16,682 bases of DNA from Chloroflexota bacterium (GTDB taxonomy: Bacteria > Chloroflexota > Anaerolineae > B4-G1), in contig JAUVSX010000015.1 of the NCBI GenBank assembly GCA_030596915.1, positions 1 through 16,682 on the forward strand. Reading direction: 5' to 3'. The notes below the pieces were generated by a model. That model did no database searches. It saw only the letters and a list, made by a program, of their open reading frames with translations, and was not told the DNA's origin. Numbering within the stretch: the first letter of the stretch is position 1; each line of letters starts with the position of its first letter. Positions 1 to 7,573 of this stretch are shown here, piece after piece. The translations under genes and the position numbers were made by a program.

Positions 1-14
1 ACGGTAGTGCAGTG

Positions 15-32
15 GAAACCTGACAGGGTTTC
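15..32. repeat. Small inverted repeat, CCTGACAGG core
   Basis: GAAACC and GGTTTC flank a six-base centre TGACAG, forming an 18-base inverted repeat. The core CCTGACAGG is the reverse complement of the core at 84-92, so two copies of one small element lie in opposite orientation within about 80 bases. No T-run follows on either strand, so it is not a standard terminator. Its function is unknown. Confidence 0.5.
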
Positions 33-79
33 GAGAACCTTCCCGCCAGGGCAGGCGTGCGCTGATGATCGACAACGTA

Positions 80-97
80 GAAACCTGTCAGGTGTTT
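80..97. repeat. Second copy of the small palindromic element
   Basis: GAAACCTGTCAGGTGTTT contains the near-perfect palindrome ACCTG-T-CAGGT. It matches the element at 15-32 in reverse orientation. Both lie in the gene-free stretch 1-371 beyond the end of der. That stretch also holds the perfect 12-base palindrome GACAGATCTGTC at 166-177 and an octamer array at 336-367. I see no convincing gene there. Confidence 0.45.
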
Positions 98-335
98 GCT
101 TCACAGAGCGTGTCGTGGCCGTGCGATGACGATGACTTGTCGCCTGTTTTGGGCCAAATCTAGGTGACAGATCTGTCGGTTCGCCCGCGCCGCTACAAGC
201 TATCACAGACACCAACTCTTGGCAATGGCTGTCACCTTCAGGAGCTCCTAGCTGACCGTCCACGCGGCGCCGTCACACTTGGCCAACGACTTCGTAATAT
301 GATACTCGCACCGTCTTCGAAGGACTGCCAGCCCC

Positions 336-367
336 GGATTCGCCGATTCGCTGAATCGCTGAATCGC
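336..367 (-). repeat. Octamer tandem repeat (GCGAWTCA), 4 units
   Basis: Read on the minus strand this is GCGATTCA, GCGATTCA, GCGAATCG, GCGAATCC, four units of exactly eight bases. It begins four bases after the der stop codon, in the same sense as the gene. The same octamer family occurs at 5856-5919 and 7570-7609. Possible roles are transcript 3' end processing or a mobile or slippage-generated repeat; no function is shown. Confidence 0.75.
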
Positions 368-371
368 GTCG

Positions 372-1754
372 TCAGGACGGTCGTTCGCGGCGGCGGAAGA
401 GCAGCCGGAGCGGCGTGCCCGGGAAATCATGGGCCTTGCGCAGCTGATTCTCCAGGTATCGCTCATAGCCGAAATGTACCAGGTCGGGATCGTTGACGTG
501 GAACACGAAGGTGGGGGGATTCACGCCCGGCTGGCTGGCGAAGTAGATCTTCAGTCGCCTACCTCGCTTGGAGGGTGGCGCGTGCCGGTCGAGTGCGTTT
601 CTCACCAGCCGGTTGAGCTCGCCCGTAGTCACACGCTTGAAACGGGCCTCGTGGACCGCGAGCGCCGTCGGTATGACCGTCTGCACCCGCCGGCCGGTCA
701 ATGCGGATATGAAGAGGATAGGTACATAGTCCAGGAAACGTAGGGTCTCCCGAACCCACGTCCTGTACTGGTCCATCGTGTGCGCGTCTTTCTCGACCGC
801 ATCCCACTTGTTGATGAGAACGACGATGCTGGCCCACTCGTCGAGGATGTAGCTCGCGACGTGGGAATCCTGGGCTGTTACGCCATCAATGGCGTCGATC
901 AGGAGAAGGGCGACGTCGGAACGGTGGATGGCCCGCAGTGCCCGCAGAACGCTGTACTGCTCCACGCCCTGCTGGATCTTTCCCCGTCTCCGTATTCCGG
1001 CCGTGTCGATCAGCGTGATCTGTGTTCCTTCCCAGTCCAGGTGCGTGTCGATCGCATCCCGGGTAGTGCCGGCCACAGGGCTTACAATCATCCGTTCCTC
1101 GCCGAGCAGCTTGTTTAACAGCGACGACTTGCCCACGTTGGGCCGCCCGACGATCGAGATCCCCACTCTGTCGGTGCGAGCGTCGCCGTCGACCTCCGCC
1201 TGGTCCGGAAACGCCGCCACGACGTCGTCAAGCAAGTCGGCTACCCCTATCCCGTGCACGGCTGAGATTGGGTAGACAGTTCCCAAGCCGAGGGAGTAGA
1301 ACTCCAATGCCGCCTGCCGCAATCGATCATTGTCGGCCTTGTTGGCGGCCAGCACGACGGGGCGCTGGGAGCGGCGGAGTACGTCAGCCACCTCCTCGTC
1401 AGCAGCAGTGAGGCCGCTGGCCGCGTCCACGACGAAAATGATGGCGTCGGCCTCGCGGATCGCCAGCTCAGCCTGCGCTCGCATCTGACGGATGTACGGC
1501 GCGGAGTCCTCTGCTAACACCGGCTTGGGCCAGGGCTGCCCGTCAGCACCCGCCTTCAGGGGCAGAATCTCTATGCCCCCGGTGTCCACGACCGTCAGGC
1601 CGACCCCGTTCCATTCGGCACGGGCGTAGATCCGATCGCGCGTGGTTCCCGGGCGATCATGCACAACGGCCAGCCGCTGGCCGACGATACGGTTGAAGAG
1701 CGTGGACTTACCCACGTTGGGCCGGCCCACCAGGGTGACGATCTGCTGGCTCAT
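372..1754 (-). CDS. der: Ribosome-assembly GTPase Der (EngA)
   Basis: Der is a tandem-GTPase protein needed for 50S ribosomal subunit assembly in the cytoplasm. The 460-residue product shows two complete G domains. The first has GRPNVGKST near residue 10, DTGG near 57 and NKAD near 138; the second has GRPNVGKSS near 203, DTAG near 250 and NKWD near 315. A C-terminal KH-like domain follows from about 365 and the tail is basic (LLFRRRERPS). Length is normal for the family. The reading frame stays open further upstream to 1973, but that stretch overlaps cdaR and lacks Der character, so the ATG giving MSQQIVTLVGRPNVGKS is chosen. A loop between DTGG and MRAQAE (about residues 61-90) looks longer than usual. 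It is the last gene of the cdaA-cdaR-der cluster, 28 bases after cdaR. Confidence 0.97.
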   Translation of the reverse strand: MSQQIVTLVGRPNVGKSTLFNRIVGQRLAVVHDRPGTTRDRIYARAEWNGVGLTVVDTGGIEILPLKAGADGQPWPKPVLAEDSAPYIRQMRAQAELAIREADAIIFVVDAASGLTAADEEVADVLRRSQRPVVLAANKADNDRLRQAALEFYSLGLGTVYPISAVHGIGVADLLDDVVAAFPDQAEVDGDARTDRVGISIVGRPNVGKSSLLNKLLGEERMIVSPVAGTTRDAIDTHLDWEGTQITLIDTAGIRRRGKIQQGVEQYSVLRALRAIHRSDVALLLIDAIDGVTAQDSHVASYILDEWASIVVLINKWDAVEKDAHTMDQYRTWVRETLRFLDYVPILFISALTGRRVQTVIPTALAVHEARFKRVTTGELNRLVRNALDRHAPPSKRGRRLKIYFASQPGVNPPTFVFHVNDPDLVHFGYERYLENQLRKAHDFPGTPLRLLFRRRERPS

Positions 1755-1782
1755 TCTGACGGTATCCAAACTGATGGCTGCT

Positions 1783-3033
1783 TCACTCGATGTCGGTCGC
1801 CACCACTGTGGGCGTGATGGCGACGAATATCTCCACCTGAATGATGGCTGGGAAGACACTCTGCGCGACCAGTCCTCGTGGTAGAACCACGCGCGGTTCG
1901 ATCTCGTGCTTGCCCGCCGGCAATGCGAACAGATCGAGGACGACGCGGACGTCGCCGGGCTCGAGCGCCTCAAGTATGGGCAAAGGCCCGCTCAGGACAA
2001 CTGCAACTGTGTCGAGCGGGATGGTCGCGGTAAGGCCTGGCCCAAGTCCTTGCACAGTCGGCGGAATATCGACTGTCCTGCTGCCCTGAACAGGCTCCAC
2101 CGCGACTGTGACCTCCACCGGTTTCTGCCCACTCACGAGCGTAACGTTGGCTGGCAGGATCAGCGCAGGCCGCTCGACGATATCCTGTGTAGCCCCCGCG
2201 ACGCTAATCGGTTCCGTCTCAATGAAGCCCGGGAGCGCCGCGATTGTGTCGGGTGTGCCGAACACCGTGATAGTGGGGGGATCGACTGTGATGTCGGTGA
2301 TGCGGTGGTTCTCGGCGACCTGCCCCTCGATAGCGACCTTGACGGCCAGGAAGCGGTAGTAGCCAGACAGTTCGATGGGCACGTTCACATCGACTCTCTG
2401 CGGCGAGACGGTGACGCCCGGGACAACCTGCCCCTGGGCATCCTGTACCCTCACAGGGTAGCTGGCCGAGACATCGGTCGTTGCGCCCTGGACCGGGACG
2501 ATCACGGTCGCTACCTCAACTCGGTTCACCTCAGACGAGGGACCGCTGATCGTCACGTCGGCTGGCACTACGGTGGGCGACCGCCTCAGGTAGCCAAGCG
2601 AAGGCTCGCCTTCAATCTGGACGCGTACAGGCACCGACCGTTCGAGGTTGTACTCCAACCTCAGGGTGACGGTGCCTGGATCGACAAGGAGTATGTCTGC
2701 GGGTTCCTTGTCCAGCCTCACGTCGACCGGCACTGTATGCACCCCTGCGCCGAGCCCGGTTATGTCGACGACAGCACTGAAATCGTCCGGTGAAAGGCTT
2801 GCCCAGACCGATGCGGTCGCGCGGAGATCCGCCCGCACTGTGTCGTGAGATGCTTCCAAGAGGATCACCCCGTCAGGCAACCCTGACACGACGATCGGAA
2901 TGGGCGCCGGATACCGGTCCGTGCGGGTAGGGTCCTCCGATTCGACAGCAACGAACCAGGCCAGCACGGAAAGGGTGAGAGCGATCAGCATGAGCGGCGC
3001 AGCCCTCGCGATCCAATGCAACAGGGCTTTCAC
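1783..3033 (-). CDS. cdaR: YbbR-domain regulator of c-di-AMP synthase (CdaR)
   Basis: CdaR is the membrane-anchored partner and regulator of the diadenylate cyclase CdaA. The 416-residue product has a short basic start, one transmembrane helix at about residues 9-29 (PLMLIALTLSVLAWFV), then an extracytoplasmic beta-rich region. That region can be read as four YbbR repeats at roughly 41-127, 134-220, 229-313 and 318-405. I chose the GTG at 3033 because it overlaps the cdaA stop as GTGA, is preceded by GGGAAGG at suitable spacing, and places the helix at the very N-terminus as is usual. An in-frame ATG at 3084 would add 17 residues and overlap cdaA by 55 bases, which is less likely. The tight overlap implies translational coupling with cdaA. 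Confidence 0.93.
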   Translation of the reverse strand: MKALLHWIARAAPLMLIALTLSVLAWFVAVESEDPTRTDRYPAPIPIVVSGLPDGVILLEASHDTVRADLRATASVWASLSPDDFSAVVDITGLGAGVHTVPVDVRLDKEPADILLVDPGTVTLRLEYNLERSVPVRVQIEGEPSLGYLRRSPTVVPADVTISGPSSEVNRVEVATVIVPVQGATTDVSASYPVRVQDAQGQVVPGVTVSPQRVDVNVPIELSGYYRFLAVKVAIEGQVAENHRITDITVDPPTITVFGTPDTIAALPGFIETEPISVAGATQDIVERPALILPANVTLVSGQKPVEVTVAVEPVQGSRTVDIPPTVQGLGPGLTATIPLDTVAVVLSGPLPILEALEPGDVRVVLDLFALPAGKHEIEPRVVLPRGLVAQSVFPAIIQVEIFVAITPTVVATDIE

Positions 3034-3878
3034 TGTGCACCTTCCCGTGGAGGTTTGCCTGTTCTTGGTTGCCAGGGCAGCCATCGTGGCAGGGTTCGCT
3101 CCAAGGCCGGTTGGTAGAGGGCCCCCAGCACGCCTTCCAGCCGCGTAGGGTCGAGATTGGGGATGATGCGACCGTTCTGGGTCACAGAGACCGTGCTGCG
3201 TTCTTCGGAGACAACGATGGCGATGGCATCGCTCTCCTCTGTAACGCCTATGGCTGCTCGGTGACGGAGACCCAACTGCCTGTCTGCGAGGAATGCGGTA
3301 GAGAGCGGCAGCACGCAGCCCGCGGCGATCGCCCGCCCGCCGCGGATGATCACCGCTCCATCATGCAGCGTTGTGTGTGGGTCAAAAATCGTGACCAACA
3401 GCTCCGAGCTAAGAGCGGCATCCAGGAAAACGCCGTTGTCCACGAACTCCTGCAGACCGGTCTCACGTTCCAGAACAATGAGTGCCCCGAGCCTGCGATT
3501 GGTGAGGATGCGACTGGCCTCCACGATGGCGGCCAGCGTTTGCTCGAGGACCGCGCGATTCCCCGTTGTCCGGCCGAACACGGCCCCGCCCCGTCCCAGC
3601 CGCTCCAACGCGCGGCGCAGCTCAGGCTGGAACACGACGGGGATGGCAACGAGCAGGGCGGGGAGCGTGTTCTCTGCTAGCCATCCAAAGGCGCGCAGGG
3701 GAAGGACGCTACTGAGCAGGAAAATGACGATGAGCAGGATCACCACACCGCGCAGCAAGGGAACTGCGCGCGTGCCGCGCAAGAGGTAGAGCACGAAGAA
3801 TACTACGCTGGCGACAAGGAGGATGTCGAGAACGTCTATCCAGCCAAGTCGTTGCAGATACCAAGAGAGATCGGCCAC
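3030..3878 (-). CDS. cdaA: Membrane diadenylate cyclase CdaA (DacA)
   Basis: CdaA makes cyclic di-AMP from two ATP, a signal linked in other bacteria to potassium and osmolyte balance and cell-wall homeostasis. The 282-residue product has three transmembrane helices at about 13-33, 37-57 and 64-83, then a DAC domain from about 95 to 230. The family motifs are intact: DGA at 173-175 (LHDGAVIIRGG) and RHR at 205-207 (GLRHRAAIG), followed by IVVSEE near 221-226. The start is a GTG, with AGGAAA about nine bases upstream. Gene order cdaA-cdaR is the widely conserved pair; der replaces the more familiar glmM as the third gene. A 172-base leader separates it from a small upstream ORF, and the likely promoter is at 4222-4249. 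Confidence 0.96.
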   Translation of the reverse strand: MADLSWYLQRLGWIDVLDILLVASVVFFVLYLLRGTRAVPLLRGVVILLIVIFLLSSVLPLRAFGWLAENTLPALLVAIPVVFQPELRRALERLGRGGAVFGRTTGNRAVLEQTLAAIVEASRILTNRRLGALIVLERETGLQEFVDNGVFLDAALSSELLVTIFDPHTTLHDGAVIIRGGRAIAAGCVLPLSTAFLADRQLGLRHRAAIGVTEESDAIAIVVSEERSTVSVTQNGRIIPNLDPTRLEGVLGALYQPALERTLPRWLPWQPRTGKPPREGAQ

Positions 3879-3911
3879 CGTCCGATTTCCTGTCGTGGGT
3901 CCTCTAGCGCT

Positions 3912-3949
3912 TGGCAGAGGCTAGACCCATGTCGATGTTGCCTCTGCCA
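3912..3949 (-). promoter_or_regulatory. Inverted repeat in the cdaA leader
   Basis: TGGCAGAGGC (3912-3921) and GCCTCTGCCA (3940-3949) form a perfect ten-base stem with an 18-base loop, about 35 bases ahead of the cdaA start. A perfect 12-base palindrome CGACCCGGGTCG lies further upstream at 3988-3999. No T-run follows the stem on the minus strand, so simple termination is unlikely. The leader 3879-4050 holds no other recognisable gene. I cannot match it to a known riboswitch. A protein operator or mRNA structure are both possible. Confidence 0.45.
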
Positions 3950-4050
3950 CCGTCGTGTCCTGCTGCTCCTGTCTGTGGGTGCCTTCTCGACCCGGGTCGG
4001 GGAAGCGCCTGCGCTCAGCGGGCTGTCCTGATCTTCCGGCACACACGAAC

Positions 4051-4188
4051 CTAGTCCTGGCGGACGTTGACCCATGGTACGCTGCAGCCCTCTGTCATCA
4101 TCAACACATGGCCGTGCTCGAAGACACGCGTCACGAGGGGCGCGCAGCTGATCGGGGTCAGCTCGGCCTGGCTGAGGAAGTGGTCCAT
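4051..4188 (-). CDS. Small ORF of 45 codons ahead of cdaA, unknown function
   Basis: This short reading frame starts MDHFLSQAEL and ends PWVNVRQD. It is preceded by a strong Shine-Dalgarno (GGGAGGAG, five to eight bases before the ATG), and a good promoter lies 34 bases further upstream, so expression signals are complete. I do not recognise the protein. It has two cysteines, two histidines in FEHGH and no membrane helix or signal peptide. It could be a genuine small protein, a leader peptide for the cdaA operon, or the surviving start of a decayed gene; the frame closes at a TAG and no continuation in another frame looks coding. Spacing to cdaA is 172 bases. Confidence 0.45.
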   Translation of the reverse strand: MDHFLSQAELTPISCAPLVTRVFEHGHVLMMTEGCSVPWVNVRQD

Positions 4189-4221
4189 GCTCTCCTCCCG
4201 CGAAACCCTTGCTACTGGGCA

Positions 4222-4249
4222 AGTATACCACAAGCGGTGCGCGATTCAA
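4222..4249 (-). promoter_or_regulatory. Sigma-70 type promoter for the cdaA cluster
   Basis: On the minus strand TTGAAT (4249-4244) is followed by a 16-base spacer and TATACT (4227-4222), with TG one base ahead of the -10, making an extended -10. The predicted start is near 4215, about 27 bases before the ATG of the small ORF. No later promoter of equal quality is seen before cdaA, so it probably serves the small ORF, cdaA, cdaR and der. Confidence 0.65.
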
Positions 4250-4366
4250 GCCTTACCAGTGCCATTGTGCCGATTGCAACACAGTTCGCAAGGTGCCACG
4301 TCCTCACTGGCTCGCCCGACCGACGACACTGACCTGTCGCGCGCGCGCTTCGCAACTGAGAGGGGC

Positions 4367-4727
4367 CTAGGATCCCTTGTCTCGGCGGGCGGCGGCCCAG
4401 AGATTGGCGCGGATCATGTTCTGTGATGCTCGACACCGACACCCCGGAACCAACGCTCCAGGGTGGGGTGCAGATCGGGCCGGCCGGCGTACCGACGATG
4501 TGTAGGGCCAGAATGCCGCAATCGATGGCGGCCCTGCGGCGGTGCCGGAGGAGCAGTTCGAGCAGTGAGCGGCTGTCTGTGCCCCCCGAGACCCCCACCG
4601 CCACCCGGTCGCCTGGGGCGATGAGGTCGAACCCCTTGCAGGCCTTGCGGGCCGGCTTCAGGAGGCGGGAGAGCAGCCGCTCGGCATCGGCTATGGGGGC
4701 GTCCGCGCGCTTGACGGCGCGGATCGT
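4367..4727 (-). pseudogene. Decayed TtcA-like PP-loop ATPase
   Basis: Directly after the rfbB stop, in the same frame, comes a coding-like stretch: RLLSRLLKPARKACKGF, then APGDRVAVGVSGGTDS with the PP-loop motif SGGTDS, then LLRHRRRAAIDC and ILALHIVGTPAG. This is the N-terminal ATP-binding part of a TtcA/TilS-type tRNA-thiolation or related PP-loop enzyme. Near 4480 the frame shifts by one and continues as PDLHPTLERWFRGVGVEHH before a stop. A third frame then reads QNMIRANLWAAARRDKGS to a TAG at 4369-4367, plausibly the old C-terminus. A whole enzyme of this type is about 250-320 residues, so most of the middle is deleted. No normal start codon remains at the N-terminus; the first in-frame one is a GTG at 4604, just before the PP-loop. 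Confidence 0.72.
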
Positions 4728-5753
4728 CTACTGGATCTCACGCCCCTCGTACTGGCGACGGTAGTATTCCTGATAGCGTTTCCCGCTCTTGATCGGGCGC
4801 CACCACCACTCGTTCTCAACGTACCAGCGCACGGTGCTCTCGATGGCCTCCACGCACGTGTGGGCTGGCTCCCATCCCAGAGCGCGCATTTTTTCAACGT
4901 CCAGGGCATAGCGCCGGTCGTGGCCAGGCCGGTCGCGCACAGGCTGAATCAGGCTCTCGGGCTTGCCGAGTAGCCGGAGGATCACGCGGGCCATCTCAAT
5001 GTTTGGCACCTCGGCGCCCGTCCCCACGTTGTAGATGGCGCCAATCTCACCCGCATGGAGCACAAGATCGATCGCCTCGCAGTGGTCGAGCACGTAGTGG
5101 TAGTCGCGCACCTGCAGGCCGTCACCGTAGAGGGGCAGCGGAATGTCGTCAAGGGCGTTCGTCGTGAAGAGCGGCACGACCTTCTCCGGGTACTGGTAGG
5201 GGCCGATGTTGTTGGCGCCGCGGGTAATGGTGACCGGCAGGCCGTAGGTGACGTGGTAGGCGTTGATCATCAGGTCGGCGCTCGTCTTACTGGCGGCATA
5301 AGGGCTGCGCGGAGCTACGGCATCGGTCTCCTTGGATGATCCCTCGGGCACGTGACCGTAGACCTCATCGGTCGATACCTGGTGCATTCTCTCGAGTCCC
5401 ATCTCGCGGGTTGCCTCGAGAAGCACGTATGTGCCGTACACGTCGGTCTTGATGAAGGCAGCAGGGTCCATGATCGAGCGGTCGACGTGGGTCTCGGCGG
5501 CGAAGTCGACGACGGTGTCCACCTCATGGGCCGCAACCGTCTCGCGCACAAGCGCGGCGTCGCAGATGTCACCGTGCACGAAGGCGTAGCGCTTGGGCCA
5601 CCGCTCCGCCACGTCCCTCAGGTTGTCCAGGTTTCCGGCGTACGTCAGCTTGTCGTAGACGACGATGCGGTAGGCGGGGTGTCTGTCCAACACGTAGCGG
5701 ACGAAGTTAGAGCCGATGAAACCGGCGCCTCCGGTGATCATCAGATTGCGCAC
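4728..5753 (-). CDS. rfbB: dTDP-glucose 4,6-dehydratase
   Basis: This NAD-dependent short-chain dehydratase converts dTDP-glucose to dTDP-4-keto-6-deoxyglucose, the first committed step to dTDP-rhamnose and other deoxysugars for surface polysaccharide. The 341-residue product shows the Rossmann motif GGAGFIGS (8-15), DKLTYAGNLDNL (35-46), the catalytic TDE (128-130 in STDEVYG), YAASK (152-156) with the Tyr/Lys pair, and NNIGPYQYPEK. The GTG start at 5753 is preceded by GGGAGG at good spacing and puts the nucleotide-binding motif at the N-terminus; the longer frame to 5831 would run through the promoter. Unusually, rfbA, rfbC and rfbD are not adjacent. The gene is followed at once by a decayed PP-loop ATPase gene. 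Confidence 0.95.
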   Translation of the reverse strand: MRNLMITGGAGFIGSNFVRYVLDRHPAYRIVVYDKLTYAGNLDNLRDVAERWPKRYAFVHGDICDAALVRETVAAHEVDTVVDFAAETHVDRSIMDPAAFIKTDVYGTYVLLEATREMGLERMHQVSTDEVYGHVPEGSSKETDAVAPRSPYAASKTSADLMINAYHVTYGLPVTITRGANNIGPYQYPEKVVPLFTTNALDDIPLPLYGDGLQVRDYHYVLDHCEAIDLVLHAGEIGAIYNVGTGAEVPNIEMARVILRLLGKPESLIQPVRDRPGHDRRYALDVEKMRALGWEPAHTCVEAIESTVRWYVENEWWWRPIKSGKRYQEYYRRQYEGREIQ

Positions 5754-5789
5754 AAGGGACCTCCCGTGCTTCGTGATCCTGCGCGGGCG

Positions 5790-5817
5790 ATTATACCATG
5801 CGCGATGGTCGCGACAA
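5790..5817 (-). promoter_or_regulatory. Promoter of rfbB with extended -10
   Basis: On the minus strand TTGTCG (5817-5812), a 16-base spacer and a perfect TATAAT (5795-5790) preceded by TGG. Transcription would start near 5783, giving a leader of about 30 bases that contains the GGGAGG ribosome site. It faces away from the TPR gene starting at 6062. Confidence 0.7.
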
Positions 5818-5855
5818 CTGCGCGTGGGCATGGGGAAGATGCCGGGGCGCGTGTG

Positions 5856-5919
5856 GCGCTGTGGCGAGGGGGCGAATCAGCGAGGTGGCGAATCTGCGAG
5901 TCAGCGAGTCAGCGAATCA
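5856..5919 (+). repeat. Octamer tandem repeat array, about 8 units
   Basis: Units in exact eight-base register from 5856: GCGCTGTG, GCGAGGGG, GCGAATCA, GCGAGGTG, GCGAATCT, GCGAGTCA, GCGAGTCA, GCGAATCA. Consensus is GCGARTCA with decay at the left end. The segment 5882-5916 is identical at 34 of 35 positions to 7572-7606, beyond the far end of the TPR gene. The array lies between the rfbB promoter and the TPR gene promoter, in the 308-base divergent region 5754-6061. That region also has GGTGTG/CACACC inverted around 5961-5981. Confidence 0.85.
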
Positions 5920-5996
5920 ACAGACCGTCAACCTCTGGGTCTTATACTCACCGACGAGTAGGTGTGCGCGAGATTCACACCCTGGGCGCGGCCGTC

Positions 5997-6024
5997 TTGA
6001 CGCAAGTTGCGATGGTGCTAAGAT
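5997..6024 (+). promoter_or_regulatory. Promoter of the membrane-anchored TPR gene
   Basis: TTGACG (5997-6002), a 16-base spacer and TAAGAT (6019-6024), with TG one base ahead of the -10. A start near 6031 gives a leader of about 30 bases containing a small ACCCC/GGGGT hairpin (6032-6046) just before the GAAGGA ribosome site. A second -10-like TATACT at 5943 has no matching -35. Confidence 0.55.
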
Positions 6025-6061
6025 TCGGCCAACCCCCGTTTGGGGTGAAGGAAGCGACTGG

Positions 6062-7573
6062 ATGTATCTTGGCGACCCGGAAAAGAGGAAGAAGCGCCGC
6101 TCGTCCCCTGTGCGCGTTGTCATCCTGCTCATACTCATAGGGTTTGGCCTTTACCTGTATGCGCTGATTCGTCGAGAGGAGATCGAAGGGCCATTTGTTC
6201 CGGCGCCGACCCCCACGCGGTCGGCGCTTTCCTACGGGGGCGAAGCGGAGGAGCGATACTTGCAGGGCGATCTAGAAAGGGCCACTGCGACCTATCAGCA
6301 GGCCATCGCCCTCGATCCTGGCGACGTAGAGCTCTATGTCCGACTGGTGCGTTTGCTCACCCTGCAAGGGCGCAACCGTGAGGCAATCCGCGACGGGGAG
6401 CAGGCCGTCGAGATGTCGCCGGAGAATGCCAGGGCGTGGGCTGCTCTGTGTATGGCCTACGACTGGAACGGGCAGGTGGACAAAGCTCTCGACGCGTGCC
6501 GGCGCGCGATCGAACTCGACTCCACGCTTGCGGTGGGCTACGCCTATCTGGCCGAGGCCTACGCCGATGCGCTGCGTTGGGGAGAGGCAACAGATGCTGT
6601 CGAGACCGCGCTGAAGCTCGATGCCCGCAACGTCGATGTCGTCCGCAACTACGGCTATGTGCAGGAGGTGCGGGGCGACTGGTCGGGCGCTATTGAGACG
6701 TACAAGCAGGCGGCGCAGATCCACCCAAACCTGGCGCACATCCACGTCGCGATTGGCCGGAACCAGCTTGTGCTGGGGGATCTGGACGGCGCGCGAGGTA
6801 GTTTCACGCGAGCCGTTGAGATCAATCCGGAGGACGCAGTAGCAAACGATCTGCTGGGGTGGACGTACTATGGGCAGGGAGAGCACGACCTGGCCGAGAC
6901 GTATCTTGCGAGAGCAACCGAGGCAGATCCTGAGCGCGGCCGCGCTTTCGGACACCTGGCGATCAACTATTGGGCGCGCCGGAACTATGAGGCGGCGATA
7001 CCCAACTTCGAGCGCGCCATCAGGCTGGTGCTCACCTCCGAACGGCAGAAGGTCGAGGCGTTCTTCGTTACGGCCGAAGCCGGAGGTGACGCCGCGTATC
7101 CCTCTGCAAACGTCGTGATGCGCGGGGAATTCCTCCCTACGTCGGAGTACAACCGAAATGTGCTGCAGGCCACACTTGAGCCCGAACAGGAGAATGGTGG
7201 TTGGTCCGATGCGCGCGGGACGGTGACGTTCGACACGCGGACGGGGGAATACACGGTGGAGATGGAGGGCGTACCCTGGCCGGGTCAGGACCAGGGCTAT
7301 GTCGGGTGGTTCGACGATCTGAAGACGCTGGCTGGGGACCCCCTCAGCACGGGTCCGCTCAGTGTCAGAGCGGGAGGAAGCGTTCAGGTGGAGCGCGAGA
7401 CAGGGTTCATCCACGGTTGTCCGCCTGAATACTACTACACGCTGGGGCTGGCCTACTTCTACGTGGACGAGTGCGAGAAGGCCTATCCTCTCTTCGGTGC
7501 GGCCCTGCAGGTCGAACCCGAGGAGCCGAACGCGACGGAAGGTATCCGCTTGTGCAGGCTCTCGGATGAATGA
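6062..7573 (+). CDS. Membrane-anchored TPR protein with a beta-rich insert
   Basis: The 503-residue product begins with a basic segment (KRKKRRSS), one transmembrane helix at about 17-36 (VRVVILLILIGFGLYLYALI) and a Pro/Thr linker. About eight tetratricopeptide repeats follow from 60 to 330, with typical phrases such as AIALDPGDVELY and AVEINPEDAVAN. The positive-inside rule puts the repeats outside the membrane. Between the main block and a last repeat (about 455-495) lies a stretch of roughly 120 residues (about 335-455) rich in Thr, Gly and aromatic residues, which I do not recognise and which looks like beta-structure. The ATG at 6062 is chosen because it puts the helix at the N-terminus and has GAAGGA upstream; the open frame back to 5798 runs through the octamer array. 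TPRs mediate protein contacts, so a scaffold role is likely. It is a lone gene between rfbB and the oxidoreductase. Confidence 0.85.
   Translation: MYLGDPEKRKKRRSSPVRVVILLILIGFGLYLYALIRREEIEGPFVPAPTPTRSALSYGGEAEERYLQGDLERATATYQQAIALDPGDVELYVRLVRLLTLQGRNREAIRDGEQAVEMSPENARAWAALCMAYDWNGQVDKALDACRRAIELDSTLAVGYAYLAEAYADALRWGEATDAVETALKLDARNVDVVRNYGYVQEVRGDWSGAIETYKQAAQIHPNLAHIHVAIGRNQLVLGDLDGARGSFTRAVEINPEDAVANDLLGWTYYGQGEHDLAETYLARATEADPERGRAFGHLAINYWARRNYEAAIPNFERAIRLVLTSERQKVEAFFVTAEAGGDAAYPSANVVMRGEFLPTSEYNRNVLQATLEPEQENGGWSDARGTVTFDTRTGEYTVEMEGVPWPGQDQGYVGWFDDLKTLAGDPLSTGPLSVRAGGSVQVERETGFIHGCPPEYYYTLGLAYFYVDECEKAYPLFGAALQVEPEEPNATEGIRLCRLSDE

Noticed and set aside
164..496. 110-codon plus-strand frame overlapping the end of der
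   Set aside because: No ribosome site, Arg/Gly-rich shadow composition, and it runs through the octamer repeat into der on the other strand.
1906..2793. 295-codon plus-strand frame opposite cdaR
   Set aside because: Arg/Asp/His-rich shadow product with no motifs, fully inside a gene with clear YbbR repeats on the other strand.
5856..5919. Octamer array as a CRISPR
   Set aside because: The units are contiguous eight-base tandems without spacers, and there are no cas genes.
6272..7414. 380-codon minus-strand frame opposite the membrane-anchored TPR gene
   Set aside because: The plus-strand frame has consensus TPR repeats; the antisense product has none.
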